A stretch of DNA of 64,000 nucleotides from an uncultured Pseudomonas sp. (GTDB lineage Bacteria > Pseudomonadota > Gammaproteobacteria > Pseudomonadales > Pseudomonadaceae). The notes beneath the pieces are model-generated. The model saw nothing but the letters and a program-made list of their open reading frames with translations, did no database searches and was not told the origin of the DNA. Both the position numbers and the translations under genes were made by a program. This document shows, piece after piece, positions 29,405 to 38,810 of the stretch. The number at the start of each line of letters is the position of its first letter. Within the stretch, counting starts at the first letter, position 1. The DNA lies in contig NZ_CAMPHI010000016.1 in NCBI RefSeq assembly GCF_946885955.1, positions 40,179 through 104,178 of the forward strand, read 5' to 3'.

Positions 29405-29724
29405 ATGCTGTTCCTCTTCGGAGTCATTGAGTGTGAGCGCATCGCCTGAAAAAGCAGGGATGACTCGGATGCAAACAGTCAGTGTTTTCAGCTTGAGAAT
29501 GTCTTGACATTCCCAATGTGAGTGAGCGTTGCGAGAATTGGGTTCCAGACGGCGTGAAAATAAACGGCATGGAGAATCTGGGAGGAATCCGCGGGCGAGA
29601 CGCGGGCCGAGCGGCGGACGCAGAGAGTATCGAGAACGATTAAGCAGTCGCTCCTGACCGTCCGCGGTTGGCCAGGAGCCTGGGAGGCGGCCGGAGCAGG
29701 CATATAGGTCTGCCCATCGCAGGC
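29405..29724. other. Gap between avrE and hrpN, holds the hrpN promoter
   Basis: 320 bp. It contains the Hrp box of hrpN and the hrpN leader. No small gene was seen; in particular no DspF/AvrF-type chaperone gene lies here, although Erwinia has one directly after dspE. Confidence 0.6.
29519..29546 (-). promoter_or_regulatory. Hrp box (HrpL promoter) of hrpN
   Basis: On the minus strand: GGAACC, 15 nt, TCACTCA. The first base of the -10-like element departs from CCAC. It lies 115 bp upstream of the hrpN ATG. Confidence 0.82.
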
Positions 29725-32700
29725 CTATCGCTTGAGATCGAAGCCCTCGCGTTTCATCGCCGCGATGCCCTCGCGTGTGGCTTCGTCGTAGTGCGCGATG
29801 TCGCCGTCCAGGGTGTAGCCCTTGGGGGTGTTCTGGTCGCGGCCGAAGTCGAAGATGAGCCGGCCCAGGCAGCGGGTCAGCCCCAGCGATGTCTCGCTGC
29901 TGTAGCTGAGCAGCGGCAGGGCCGGGGTGAAGCCTTCGCGTTTGTCCACGGCCTGGAACAGGAAGATCGACTTGAGGCGCAGATTGTCGCGGTCCTGCAA
30001 CTTGGCGATCAGCTTGGCCTCGCTCAGGGTGCCGTCGGCGCAGCCTCGTTCGATCTCCGCCTTGACCGCGTCCTTGAGTTCCAGGCGCACCCTGGCCGAG
30101 GTGCCGGGCGTGCCCTGCAATTGCTTGATCAACCCATCGAGCTTGGGGTCGCTGGCCATCAGGCCGGCGATGTACTCGGCGTTGCTTTGCACGTGACGTG
30201 GATTGAGCCCGGCGCTCAGCCGGGTCAGCAGGCTCATTTGGTCCAGGCGACCAAGGTCCATGTAGGTGGTGTCGAAGTAGGCCTCGCCCAGGGAGCTGTG
30301 CCCGGCGAGGGTGGCGGTATGCTTGTCGCCCAGTGCGCGCAGCTTCTGCAGGGCGGCGTACTGTTCGTCGTTGTCCGGTTCCCGGCTGGCGAAGCGCGCG
30401 CTGATGTTCGCCAGCCGGCTGCCGAGGTCGCGCTCCCCGGCCAGTTCGTCGAGCGCGGCGGCGGACGCCTTGTCGCGGAAGGCCTTGGCCAGGGCGGAGG
30501 CGGCCTTGGCGACTTCGCCCTCGGTAACCGGTTCGATTGCCTTGAAGAGGAACTTATAGCGTTTGGCCGTGCGGTTCTCCAGCGAGGCCGCGACTGTGTT
30601 GTCCAGCCCGCCGCGCACCTGCTGGAACTCCCCGTCCGATGCCGTGCGCGAGCTGACCAGGTGGGCCTGCGGCAGGTGCAGCGCCGCGCGCAGCTGGTTG
30701 AACAGGCGTGGCCGGTTCAGGCTGCCTTCTTCCCGTTGCACGGCGCCGTTGCTGGCCAGCCGGTGCTGGCTGTAGTTGAGCAGGTTCAGGGTGACTTCGG
30801 CGCCGCCCTGGAAGCGCAGAATGTCATCGAACGGAGAAATATTTTCAGACAAGTTGACTCCGTAGCCGGCGTTCGCGGACACGCTGACATCCAGGTTGAC
30901 GCTGAAGCGATAGCCGCGCTGCACCTCGTGATCCATACCGCGGCGCATCAGGTCGTAGGGGTTGAGCGTGCCTTCGACCAGGCTGTCGACGAAGGCGTCG
31001 ATCTCACCGGGCGCCAGGGTGAAGATCAGCGCATCCTGGGTTGTGCCGCCGGCGCTGAGGCGAAGGCTGGCGTCCAATGGGAAGCTCAGACTGGCCTCGC
31101 GGTTCGCGCCGACACTGTGGGCGTGGTTCAGGGTCCGTTCGCGCAGGCCGATGCCGAGGCTGGCCGAACCACCGCCCTGGCGGGTGAAACTCACCAGGAA
31201 GCGTTCCTCCTTGGTGAACTTGTCGTCCTCCATCTGGAAGGTCAGCGAATAACCGCGATTGCCCCCCAGGCTGCCGCTGGGATGGGTGAGCTTGCCGCCC
31301 GGGCCCATGGTAGGCGTGCTCAGCCGGCCGCCGTAACCGCGATGGATCTGCAGCTCGTGATAACCCTCGATTTCCTTGAGCGCGGCTTTCAGTCCCGTGG
31401 CCATATCCGCCGAATCGCCGCCGAAGGCGCTGCGCAGGTTGATATGCACGGCGTGGTCGCTCTTCTTGAACGCCTTGAGGAAGGCTTTTACCGCGTCGTA
31501 GTTGGCCTCCAGGCTGTCGTGGTTGCGAAAGCCCATATCGGTGACCACCTTGAGCGGATGCTCCTGGTAGTGCTGGTCGCGCAGCGTCGAGAGGACTTCG
31601 GGCAATTGCTCGAGCGGGGCGGCTTCGGTCTGCAGCCAATAAACCAGGGCCTCCAGGTCGCACAGGGTCACCGCATCCAGCGCCAGGCGCGCCTTGAGCA
31701 GGGCGCTGTCGTCGCCGGGGTCGCGGCGGCGGCCAAGGGGGATTTCACTCTTGCGGTAAGAGAGTTCGACACCCTGCTCGCTGAAACGCTCGAGCAGTTC
31801 GGCGGTGCGGCCACCTTCCGGGATCGCGTGGACCAATGCGCCGCGCAGCAGGGCAACGAGGTCGCCGTCGGCGCTGTAGGGGTCGAGCTTCTGGCGCAAG
31901 CCGGCGAGCCGCGACGGTTTGAAATCGTCCTGGGGTTCGCCGTGCATATTGAGCAATCCGGCTGCCTGGCCCAGCGCCATGGCGTGTTTCTCGCAACTGC
32001 GTTGCAGCTCGGCGCGGAAGGTTTCCAGTTCCTCCTTGAGCGATGCCGCGGATTCGAGCCCGGCGATGCGCGCCTTCAGGTCCGGGCCGGTACTTGCGCC
32101 GCCGTCGGCGGCAAGGGTATGCAAGCGGTCGAAGAGGCTGCTTTCAGCTTCGTAGATCGCGCGCAGTCCTTCGCGGCCCTGCCAGCGATGCTGCAGGTTG
32201 TAGCCGAGGTTCTTCAGCGGGCGCGGGGTTTCCAAGGTTGCCTTGAAGATATGGGCGCGGATGAACTCGCCGGTACCGGAGCGGTGTGCCTGCTCCATGC
32301 CGCTGCGGCCCAGCCGGTTGACGGCCCCCTTGACCGTGAGGCCGCCGAGCTTGCGGGTCTTGCTGTCGTCGCGCACCCGCTCGAACAGCGTCTTCAGCGC
32401 CTGGGGCGACGTTAGTGGCGCGGGTTCGTGGGGCTGCCAGCCGTGGTGTTCGAGACACAATTCCTGAGCGTCCGCCGCGCCGCGTGGCAGGGCCAGCAGG
32501 CGGTTGTCCGAGCCGGTGCGGATGCTTTCCAGAGGCTGCTCGTCCGGCAGGGCGCAAGAGTGCCAGACCGCCGGTTCGCGCTGTTCGGCTTGGCTGGCTT
32601 GCCAGTCGCCGCGCGGCAGGCTGAACAGCCGCCCGCTACGGGTCAGTGCGTAGAGGGTCTGGTGGCGGTCGAGGGCGACGGACTGCAGGTCTTCGTCGAG

Positions 32701-34566
32701 CCCGCTCAAGGGGATATCCGCGTCGGGCCGGGAAGGGTGGTGCAGGCGCAGCTGGCCGTCCTGCGCCAGGGCGACGAACAGCTTTTCATTGACCAGGGCG
32801 ATATCGCGCAGGCCGCTGGCGGCTAGCGAGCGCCCGGTGGCGACTTTGGTGTTCTGGCCGATGGGGGCCAGGGCGTGCTGCCCATCATGGTTGAAGCGCC
32901 CCGTGCCGAGCGTCACATCCAGCTTTTGCAGCTTGCCGCCTTTGAGGATGTAGGCTTTGCCGTCAAGGCCTTGTTGCAGGCGCTCGACCCCTTTGATGCC
33001 GGTGGCCGCCCAGGTGTTGGCGGTCGCGTCCCAACGCTGCACCTCGCCGCCTTCCAGGGCGATGTGGCCGAGACGGCCGAGGTTCAGGGTGTTCGCCGGG
33101 GCGGGGGTGACCTCGGGCAGGCCGCGGCGATTGTCCAGCACCAGAGCGTCGCTTAGGTTCCAGCCGTCTTTCGCCGGTAGGTCCGCCGAACCGAGCGGCT
33201 GGCTGTGCAGATGGCCCTTGGCATCCTTGATCAGCACATTCAGCCGGGCCTGATCGTCCTGCATAAAGCCTTCGGCGAAGCGAGTGCGGCCGAGCGCTTC
33301 GCCGTCGGGTAACTCCGAGGCGTCCGGTTGCAGGTCCAGGGCGCCGTTGTTCGTGGGGTGCGTGGCGCTGTACAGGCGGCCCTGGTTGTCGATCAACACC
33401 AGGCGATCGCCGGCCAGGCCGATAGCGGTCGCCTCGGCGTTGCCGTCGTCGAGCCGTAACGGGTGATCGTGGCGGCTGTCGGCCAGACCGAGTTGCAGAT
33501 GGACGTGCCCGTTTTCGGCCGCCAGGTTCGCTTGGACACTATCGGCGCGATCGGGCCTGACCAACCGCACCCGCTGCGTATCGCCCTTGCCGCAGAGCAG
33601 GGCGGCGGTGCCGTCGGCGGCGACGGAAAAGGCCACGGCGTCCCGCGCCGCCAGCGGCATGCGTGGCGTGCTCGCGCTCAGGTCCAGCAGATGCTCGCCG
33701 TGCAGCGCATAGAGACGGCCGTCCGCCTGCAACGACAGTTGTTTGAACGCGGTGCCGTCATTGGCCGGGTGCGGCGTCCAGGCCTGCTGCCCGACGTCGA
33801 AGCGATACAGCCGGCCCTCATGCAGACGCAGGCGTTGGGCGGCGGCGTCCTCGTGAACGCCGGTGAGCTGGGCGAGATGGGCGCGCCCGCTGACCTCCAG
33901 GTCGGCGCGGGTGGCGCCTTCGCCGCCGTGCGGCCGGGCATGCAGCAGAATGCTGTCGGCCTCGCGTTGCAAGCGGTACTCGGCGACGCCGCCGTCACAG
34001 GCCGTATCGAGCTGGCGCTTGGCTTCGCTGGGGCGGCTGCTGCGCAACACGACGATGGCGGCGGGCGTCTGCTGCAGGTGCAGCAGATTGCCGTGCTTGT
34101 CCAGCAGCAGTTGGTCGCCGTCCGGCTGGCCGTGGTGGGCCAGGTAGCTGCGTTGCGCTTGCCCGAGGGTGGCCTGGAGCATCTGGCGCAGGGCGGCGGG
34201 CGCGTTCTCGCCGAGCGTCAGGCGGCCGCGGCTGTCCAGGCTCATTTCCAGCGAGGTGGTGGCGTGGCGGGACGGGTCATGGGACAGGACGCGTTGGATA
34301 TCCAGGCCCTGGAAGCGCCGGCCGGCGATACGCTCCAGGTTGGCGTTCGACGAGCCGGAGCTGTCCGCGTGCGCCTGCAGCGGCTCGGCCTCCCTACGCT
34401 GGCGCAGGCCGAGCAGCCGGCCCATGCGCCGTCCCAGCTCGCCGAGCGACAGGCCGTCCGCTCGCTGCGTTGCCGCCAACGGCTGCTGGCGAAGCCTGTC
34501 GTTGCCTTCCACGTGCAAGGCTGCGCGCTGCACTCGGGGATCGTGCCCGGAACCTGAAACCTGCAT
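29725..34566 (-). CDS. avrE: AvrE/DspE-family type III effector
   Basis: A protein of 1613 residues, shorter than Erwinia DspE (about 1840) mainly at the N-terminus. Match to remembered DspE is clear in several places: WQGREGLRAIYE, IPLGRRRDPGDDSALLKARL, LEANYDAVKAFLKAFKK, and the C-terminus REGFTPALPLLS, GRDQNTPKGYTL, MKREGFDLKR. Two WxxxE motifs of the family are at W795 (WQGRE) and W977 (WLQTE). The first half has beta-propeller-like units (GRLYALHGEHLLDLS; QTLYALTRSGRLFSLP). Family members open water- and solute-permeable channels in plant membranes. No Hrp box was found in the 230 bp upstream, so it is probably read from the promoter at 36509. AGAGGAT precedes the ATG. Confidence 0.95.
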   Translation of the reverse strand: MQVSGSGHDPRVQRAALHVEGNDRLRQQPLAATQRADGLSLGELGRRMGRLLGLRQRREAEPLQAHADSSGSSNANLERIAGRRFQGLDIQRVLSHDPSRHATTSLEMSLDSRGRLTLGENAPAALRQMLQATLGQAQRSYLAHHGQPDGDQLLLDKHGNLLHLQQTPAAIVVLRSSRPSEAKRQLDTACDGGVAEYRLQREADSILLHARPHGGEGATRADLEVSGRAHLAQLTGVHEDAAAQRLRLHEGRLYRFDVGQQAWTPHPANDGTAFKQLSLQADGRLYALHGEHLLDLSASTPRMPLAARDAVAFSVAADGTAALLCGKGDTQRVRLVRPDRADSVQANLAAENGHVHLQLGLADSRHDHPLRLDDGNAEATAIGLAGDRLVLIDNQGRLYSATHPTNNGALDLQPDASELPDGEALGRTRFAEGFMQDDQARLNVLIKDAKGHLHSQPLGSADLPAKDGWNLSDALVLDNRRGLPEVTPAPANTLNLGRLGHIALEGGEVQRWDATANTWAATGIKGVERLQQGLDGKAYILKGGKLQKLDVTLGTGRFNHDGQHALAPIGQNTKVATGRSLAASGLRDIALVNEKLFVALAQDGQLRLHHPSRPDADIPLSGLDEDLQSVALDRHQTLYALTRSGRLFSLPRGDWQASQAEQREPAVWHSCALPDEQPLESIRTGSDNRLLALPRGAADAQELCLEHHGWQPHEPAPLTSPQALKTLFERVRDDSKTRKLGGLTVKGAVNRLGRSGMEQAHRSGTGEFIRAHIFKATLETPRPLKNLGYNLQHRWQGREGLRAIYEAESSLFDRLHTLAADGGASTGPDLKARIAGLESAASLKEELETFRAELQRSCEKHAMALGQAAGLLNMHGEPQDDFKPSRLAGLRQKLDPYSADGDLVALLRGALVHAIPEGGRTAELLERFSEQGVELSYRKSEIPLGRRRDPGDDSALLKARLALDAVTLCDLEALVYWLQTEAAPLEQLPEVLSTLRDQHYQEHPLKVVTDMGFRNHDSLEANYDAVKAFLKAFKKSDHAVHINLRSAFGGDSADMATGLKAALKEIEGYHELQIHRGYGGRLSTPTMGPGGKLTHPSGSLGGNRGYSLTFQMEDDKFTKEERFLVSFTRQGGGSASLGIGLRERTLNHAHSVGANREASLSFPLDASLRLSAGGTTQDALIFTLAPGEIDAFVDSLVEGTLNPYDLMRRGMDHEVQRGYRFSVNLDVSVSANAGYGVNLSENISPFDDILRFQGGAEVTLNLLNYSQHRLASNGAVQREEGSLNRPRLFNQLRAALHLPQAHLVSSRTASDGEFQQVRGGLDNTVAASLENRTAKRYKFLFKAIEPVTEGEVAKAASALAKAFRDKASAAALDELAGERDLGSRLANISARFASREPDNDEQYAALQKLRALGDKHTATLAGHSSLGEAYFDTTYMDLGRLDQMSLLTRLSAGLNPRHVQSNAEYIAGLMASDPKLDGLIKQLQGTPGTSARVRLELKDAVKAEIERGCADGTLSEAKLIAKLQDRDNLRLKSIFLFQAVDKREGFTPALPLLSYSSETSLGLTRCLGRLIFDFGRDQNTPKGYTLDGDIAHYDEATREGIAAMKREGFDLKR

Positions 34567-34796
34567 ATATCCTCTCCATCAAACACTTGGTGATTGTTCT
34601 CGACCCAGTCGAAGGCGCAGGGAAATTGCGATTCAAAAAGGGCGCTGAACAGGTTGCCAGTGGTTTATGACAATCAGTCGAGAGGTACTGCCGGTAGTCG
34701 CAAGGCGTCGATCGGGGCGGAGAAGCCGGAGGCCTGGTTGGAGCCGGGGAGAACCCCGGACTCCAATTAAGGGATGCGCGTCGGCATGCCGCTCGG

Positions 34797-36428
34797 TTAC
34801 ACGTTGCGCTCGGCGTTGTTCAGTGGATGAGAAGGCTGTTCCGTCCCGGTGGGATGGGGTTCTTCCTCCCGGATATCCAGCGCGATGTGGTCGTTCGTTG
34901 TGCCGGTCGGCGGGGTATCGCCGGTAGTGTTCTGTGGTGGCTGTAGCCCTTGTTCCACCATTTCCAGGGCCTCGTCGCTGTTCGGCTCGATGGGCAGCGG
35001 TTGCGAACCGGAAGGCCGGCCATGCAGGTAGTTGGCGGCCTGGCCAAGCAACGAGGAGGCGGTGTCCTGCAGGTAGTTGGCCGCTTTGTCGGCCGCCGGC
35101 CCGGTCATGATCGAGGCGCCGGCCCATGCGGCGAAAACCGGCCCGCCGAGGGCGGTATTCACGGCTTGGCTGACCGCTTCGACGGCGGGTTCGCCAAGGC
35201 CAGCGTCGGTCGCGGTCTTTTTCGCTGCGGCCTGTGCCACGGACACGGCGGCAAAACCGCCACCGAGCATACCGACGTTCTCCATCAGGGCGCTGGCGGT
35301 GAAGACCTTGCGGGTCGCTTCCAGGCCATCGGTCATGATGTCCACGGGAATCTGCGCCAGCCGCTTGCCCCCGTTTATTAGCGGGTCCTTCAACGGGTTG
35401 ACCTCTTTCAGTGCCGTGTACTGCGCCTCCCAGTCCTGGCGGCCTAGCAGGTATTCCGGACCGGTGCGGTGGTAATGCTCATCGATGCCCTGCTGGATCA
35501 GCGCGGAGGCGCCACCCGAGACCACGCTACCGTTGGCCGAGATCCAGGAGTCGGTGTTCTTGACGTTGACGTTGTGTTTTTCCTTGGCAGTGCGGTCTTT
35601 CGTTTCAGCCGGGGTTTCGGCCTCTTTTTTTTCGGGGACGTTCGTCATCGTTAGGCCTGCCAAGCCGGTGCGCAGGGCGTTGCGCAGCGTGAAGGTTTGC
35701 AGATTCAAGCTCGACTCGACGGTAGCTCGCAGTTGGCTGGGCTCGCGGGTCTTGGCCGCATCGGCCATCACCGGGTCCAGCTGCTCGGGCTTGGCGGTCA
35801 GCCATTGGGTATCACTGGTAGCCCGTTTCAACACGCCAACCCCGACGGTATTCGCCACGCCCGCTATCGTTCCGGCGGCCAGGCCGATCATGGCCGGTCC
35901 GGCAAAGGGGGCGAGCACCGCCGGCACGGTGTCCAGCATGCGTGAGGCCGCACCGAAGGGTACGGAATTGAGCGCTCCCGATGCCCCCCGGGACACACGA
36001 TCCAACATTTGCCCCTTGGCCAAGGTTGATTCGATGCTTTGCGGGGTTTCTCCCATCTCGTTCAGGCGAGTCGCCCGCTGTTCGATGAGTTGGGTGAAGG
36101 CCCCGCGGTTCTGCTCGGTGACGTGCGGCGCGAACAATCTGGTCAGTTTTTCGCGCAGGGCGTGGGCGTTCGGCGAGTTCGCGGGGTCTTCGACGCCGGT
36201 GACGACGGCCACCGTGCTGGTCGAAGCCCCTTCGGTGCCTCCTACCTCGGAGCGAAAGGAGCCATGTGTAGTGCGGAAGGATTCTCCGTCGGCGCGGAAG
36301 GAGCCATGCGTGTGCTGGGACTCTCCGTCGGCGCGCATGGAACCATGTGCGGTACGGAAGGATTCTCCGTCGGAGCGCTCGGTATCTGGCGCTAGGAAAG
36401 GACTGTGGCTTGGGCTGGTTATGTGCAT
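34797..36428 (-). CDS. HrpL-regulated 543-residue protein, putative effector or translocator
   Basis: I do not recognise this protein. It has 543 residues. The polar N-terminus carries three copies of a DGES-FRT-HGSFRA unit (residues 19-60), suiting a type III secretion region. Long Gly/Ala-rich hydrophobic segments follow (VPAVLAPFAGPAMIGLAAGTIAGVANTVGVGVL; VGMLGGGFAAVSVAQAAA; GGPVFAAWAGASIMTG). The C-terminus is Pro/Thr-rich. A perfect Hrp box lies 81 bp upstream of the ATG at 36428. avrE follows 230 bp downstream on the same strand without a box of its own, so the two probably share a transcript. The membrane-active look suggests a host-membrane effector or translocator; this is inference. 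Confidence 0.7.
   Translation of the reverse strand: MHITSPSHSPFLAPDTERSDGESFRTAHGSMRADGESQHTHGSFRADGESFRTTHGSFRSEVGGTEGASTSTVAVVTGVEDPANSPNAHALREKLTRLFAPHVTEQNRGAFTQLIEQRATRLNEMGETPQSIESTLAKGQMLDRVSRGASGALNSVPFGAASRMLDTVPAVLAPFAGPAMIGLAAGTIAGVANTVGVGVLKRATSDTQWLTAKPEQLDPVMADAAKTREPSQLRATVESSLNLQTFTLRNALRTGLAGLTMTNVPEKKEAETPAETKDRTAKEKHNVNVKNTDSWISANGSVVSGGASALIQQGIDEHYHRTGPEYLLGRQDWEAQYTALKEVNPLKDPLINGGKRLAQIPVDIMTDGLEATRKVFTASALMENVGMLGGGFAAVSVAQAAAKKTATDAGLGEPAVEAVSQAVNTALGGPVFAAWAGASIMTGPAADKAANYLQDTASSLLGQAANYLHGRPSGSQPLPIEPNSDEALEMVEQGLQPPQNTTGDTPPTGTTNDHIALDIREEEPHPTGTEQPSHPLNNAERNV
36249..36374 (-). repeat. Three in-frame repeats (DGESFRTxHGSFRA) in the 543-residue protein
   Basis: Units of about 14 residues: SDGESFRTAHGSMRA, DGESQHTHGSFRA, DGESFRTTHGSFRS. 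The DNA copies share GGATTCTCCGTCGG and GGAGCCATG blocks (plus-strand sense). They lie within the first 60 residues, where type III secretion signals and chaperone-binding sites reside. Confidence 0.85.
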
Positions 36429-36508
36429 GGTGACCCCCTTGAAATGAGAACTGATGCGAAGCGACCAGGGTCTGAGTCGCATCGATCGGTCCCAGGCCCA
36501 GTTCCATT

Positions 36509-36536
36509 TCTGTGGAAAAAAAATCGAGCGGGTTCC
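36509..36536 (-). promoter_or_regulatory. Hrp box upstream of the 543-residue gene (and avrE)
   Basis: On the minus strand: GGAACC, 15 nt, CCACAGA. The spacer includes eight T. It lies 81 bp before the ATG at 36428 and 35 bp after the end of hrcU. Confidence 0.88.
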
Positions 36537-36570
36537 GCCCAGCGCGCCTCGATCTTGTCGCGCCTCGAGG

Positions 36571-37746
36571 TCAGTCGCCGTCTTTGCGAGCGAGCGTGGG
36601 CGAATAGCTGCGTGTGCTGGGCGGGAAGATCGAGGGCAGGCTTTTCAGTTCGTCCGGCATATCGATGATTTCCTCGCCGATCTCGTCGCCGAATTGTTCG
36701 TCCAGCTCGCGCAGCAGCCGGTAGACCTGGGCCACGGCTTGCAGGGTATCCCTGGGGATGTAGCTGCCTTCGTCGGATTTGTAGAGGGTGCGGGCCAGCC
36801 AGACATAGCGGATCACCGGGATGCCGTCCTCCTGAGCCTGGGCGATCAGTTCGCGGGCGTCGGCGTCGTGGCCCTTGTAGAGGATGCGCGGCAGCGGGGT
36901 GGTGTCCGGGCGATAGAACAGGGCGACGGCGAAATGGGTCGGGTTGACCAGCAGCATGTCGGCCTTTTCTGTGCGCGACGGTTTCGGCTTGCTGGTCCCG
37001 GGCTGGTCGATCAACTGTCGGGCCAACGACTTGCGGTGACCTTTCATGTGCGGGTCGCCTTCCGACTGTTTGTGCTCGTTGCGAATATCCTCTTTGCTCA
37101 TGCGCTGGCGCTTGAGGAAGTAGAATTTTTGCAGGCCGAAGTCGAAGGCTGCGATGGCCAGCAAAGTGCCCAGGGTGGCGTGCGCGACATGGGCGAACAG
37201 GTCCGCGAGGGTGTGCCAGTACTGGTCGAGGTCGGTCAGCGAAAGCTTGATCAGGACGCCCAGCGCCGGCTTCACCACTATGTAAAGTACCGAACAGATA
37301 GCAGCGGCCTTGAGCACGCTGGTCAGCAACTCGGTCAGCTTCTGCGCCGAGAACATCTGCTTGAACTGGTTGACCGGATTCAAGCGGTTGAAGTCGAGCT
37401 TGAAGGCCTTGGGGGCGAACAGTGGGCCGAACTGCGCCCAACCGCCGATCACCCGCAAGAGCACGGCCAGCCCCACGGCGACGATGGAGAACGACGCCAG
37501 CATCCAGCCGGCTTGCACCAGGACTTCTTCGAAGGTGCGGACGAAGGGTTGATCGAGGCGCCGCAGGGGCAGCTCGATCAGCGACTGCAGCTGCCGCATG
37601 CCGTCGTCGGCCAGCGCCAGGATGGCCTCGATCAGGCCCCAGCAGATCAGCAGTTTGTGCACGTCCTGGCTTTGCCCGACTTCGCCCTTCTTGCGTGCCT
37701 CGCTTAATTTGTGGTCGGTGGCTTGTTCTGTTTTTTCGCCGCTCAT
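36571..37746 (-). CDS. hrcU: Type III export apparatus switch protein HrcU (SctU)
   Basis: A protein of 391 residues. N-terminal membrane domain with four helices; cytoplasmic domain with the self-cleavage motif NPTH at residues 268-271 (LLVNPTHFAVALFY). Cleavage switches export from rod and pilus subunits to later substrates. The start overlaps the hrcT stop as ATGA. The protein is about 30 residues longer than usual at the C-terminus (after EEIIDMPDELKSL). Last gene of the hrpJ-hrcU operon. The frame is open well upstream of 37746, but MSGEKTEQATDHKLSEARKKG is the family start. Confidence 0.95.
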   Translation of the reverse strand: MSGEKTEQATDHKLSEARKKGEVGQSQDVHKLLICWGLIEAILALADDGMRQLQSLIELPLRRLDQPFVRTFEEVLVQAGWMLASFSIVAVGLAVLLRVIGGWAQFGPLFAPKAFKLDFNRLNPVNQFKQMFSAQKLTELLTSVLKAAAICSVLYIVVKPALGVLIKLSLTDLDQYWHTLADLFAHVAHATLGTLLAIAAFDFGLQKFYFLKRQRMSKEDIRNEHKQSEGDPHMKGHRKSLARQLIDQPGTSKPKPSRTEKADMLLVNPTHFAVALFYRPDTTPLPRILYKGHDADARELIAQAQEDGIPVIRYVWLARTLYKSDEGSYIPRDTLQAVAQVYRLLRELDEQFGDEIGEEIIDMPDELKSLPSIFPPSTRSYSPTLARKDGD

Positions 37747-38540
37747 GGCGCGCTCAACAGCAGGGGAAGTATGTGCGGCATATCGCGAAACAGCAGCAGG
37801 CGGCCGTTGGCGAGGTATTCCAGCATGGGCATGTAGAGCAGCACGAAGCCGATGCCGACCAGGCATTTGGCCGGCATGGACAACGAGGAAACCTGCAGAT
37901 GCTGACTGTACAGACTGAGGATCGCGACGGCGAAGTCGAGCATCAGCAGCAGGCCGACCAGGGGCGCTGCGTAGAGCACCATATGGCTGAAGGTATCGGC
38001 CAGCAGGCCGAGGTAGACATCGAAACCGTCCGCAGTCGGTTGTGGCAGCCACAGGGTAGGTGGCCACAGCAGGTAACTGTCCCAGATCACCTGGGTGATC
38101 ACGCCGTAGCCGAGGCCGATGATCAGCAACAGGGTGAACACCTGCTTGAGCAGATGGCCGAGCGGCGTGACGTCCTGGCCCAGGGCCGGGTTGAGCTGAC
38201 CACCGACCAGCGCGCCGCGTTGGTTATCGAACAGCGCGCCGACCGATTCGAACAACCAGAACGGCATTGCCAGCAGCAGCCCGAGCAGGATGCCGATAAT
38301 GACCTCCTTGAAGATCAATCCGACGAGCCAGGTCCAGGAGTGCTCGACCCCGACGAGGGCATACTGGATGCTCGGCATGGGCACCAGCGCCAGGGCCAGC
38401 ACGATGGCGTGACGCAACATGCCCTTGAGTTCCTTGAAGGCGAAGATCGGCACCAGGAACAGGCAGGGGTAGATGCGCGCCATGCCCAGGGTCAGCGCGA
38501 GAATGGTCTCGAAGATCTGCTCGATGACGCCGGGAACCAT
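37743..38540 (-). CDS. hrcT: Type III export apparatus protein HrcT (SctT)
   Basis: A protein of 265 residues, almost entirely hydrophobic helices (IFETILALTLGMARIYPCLFLVPIFAF; WTWLVGLIFKEVIIGILLGLLLAMPFWLFESVGALFDNQRGA). The latter is the SpaR/YscT/FliR signature. It is part of the SctRST export gate. It starts 1 bp after the hrcS stop and overlaps hrcU. Confidence 0.96.
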   Translation of the reverse strand: MVPGVIEQIFETILALTLGMARIYPCLFLVPIFAFKELKGMLRHAIVLALALVPMPSIQYALVGVEHSWTWLVGLIFKEVIIGILLGLLLAMPFWLFESVGALFDNQRGALVGGQLNPALGQDVTPLGHLLKQVFTLLLIIGLGYGVITQVIWDSYLLWPPTLWLPQPTADGFDVYLGLLADTFSHMVLYAAPLVGLLLMLDFAVAILSLYSQHLQVSSLSMPAKCLVGIGFVLLYMPMLEYLANGRLLLFRDMPHILPLLLSAP

Positions 38541-38541
38541 T

Positions 38542-38802
38542 TCAGGCTCCCGTCTGCGCGATCATGTTGAACGCCAGCGTGGTCAGCTGGATCAGTTGCA
38601 CGCCGACCCAGCGGCCGGTCATCGCCAGGGTGAGGCCGACGGCGACCAGCTTGATGGCGAACGGCAGGGTCTGGTCTTGCAGCTGCATCACCGCTTGCAG
38701 CAGGGAGACGATCACACCGACTATCACCGCGACTATCAACGGCGGCGCGGAGAGCATGACCACCAGCAACATGGCTTGTTTGAACAGGGTCAGGATTTCC
38801 AT
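38542..38802 (-). CDS. hrcS: Type III export apparatus protein HrcS (SctS)
   Basis: A protein of 86 residues with two transmembrane helices (LVVMLSAPPLIVAVIVGVIVSLLQAVMQLQDQTLPF), the FliQ/YscS signature. It is an export gate subunit with SctR and SctT. It lies 8 bp after hrcR. Confidence 0.96.
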   Translation of the reverse strand: MEILTLFKQAMLLVVMLSAPPLIVAVIVGVIVSLLQAVMQLQDQTLPFAIKLVAVGLTLAMTGRWVGVQLIQLTTLAFNMIAQTGA

Positions 38803-38810
38803 CGTTCACC

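Noticed and set aside
29668..32415. A very long open frame (915 codons) on the plus strand opposite avrE
   Set aside because: It is antisense to the clear AvrE/DspE coding sequence; long shadow frames are normal in GC-rich genes with this codon usage. No start signal or domain was seen.
34567..34796. A possible Hrp box for avrE (CCACTGG with GTACC on the minus strand near 34660-34687)
   Set aside because: The two parts are 19-20 nt apart, whereas all eleven clear boxes here use 15 nt, and the first element lacks GGAAC.
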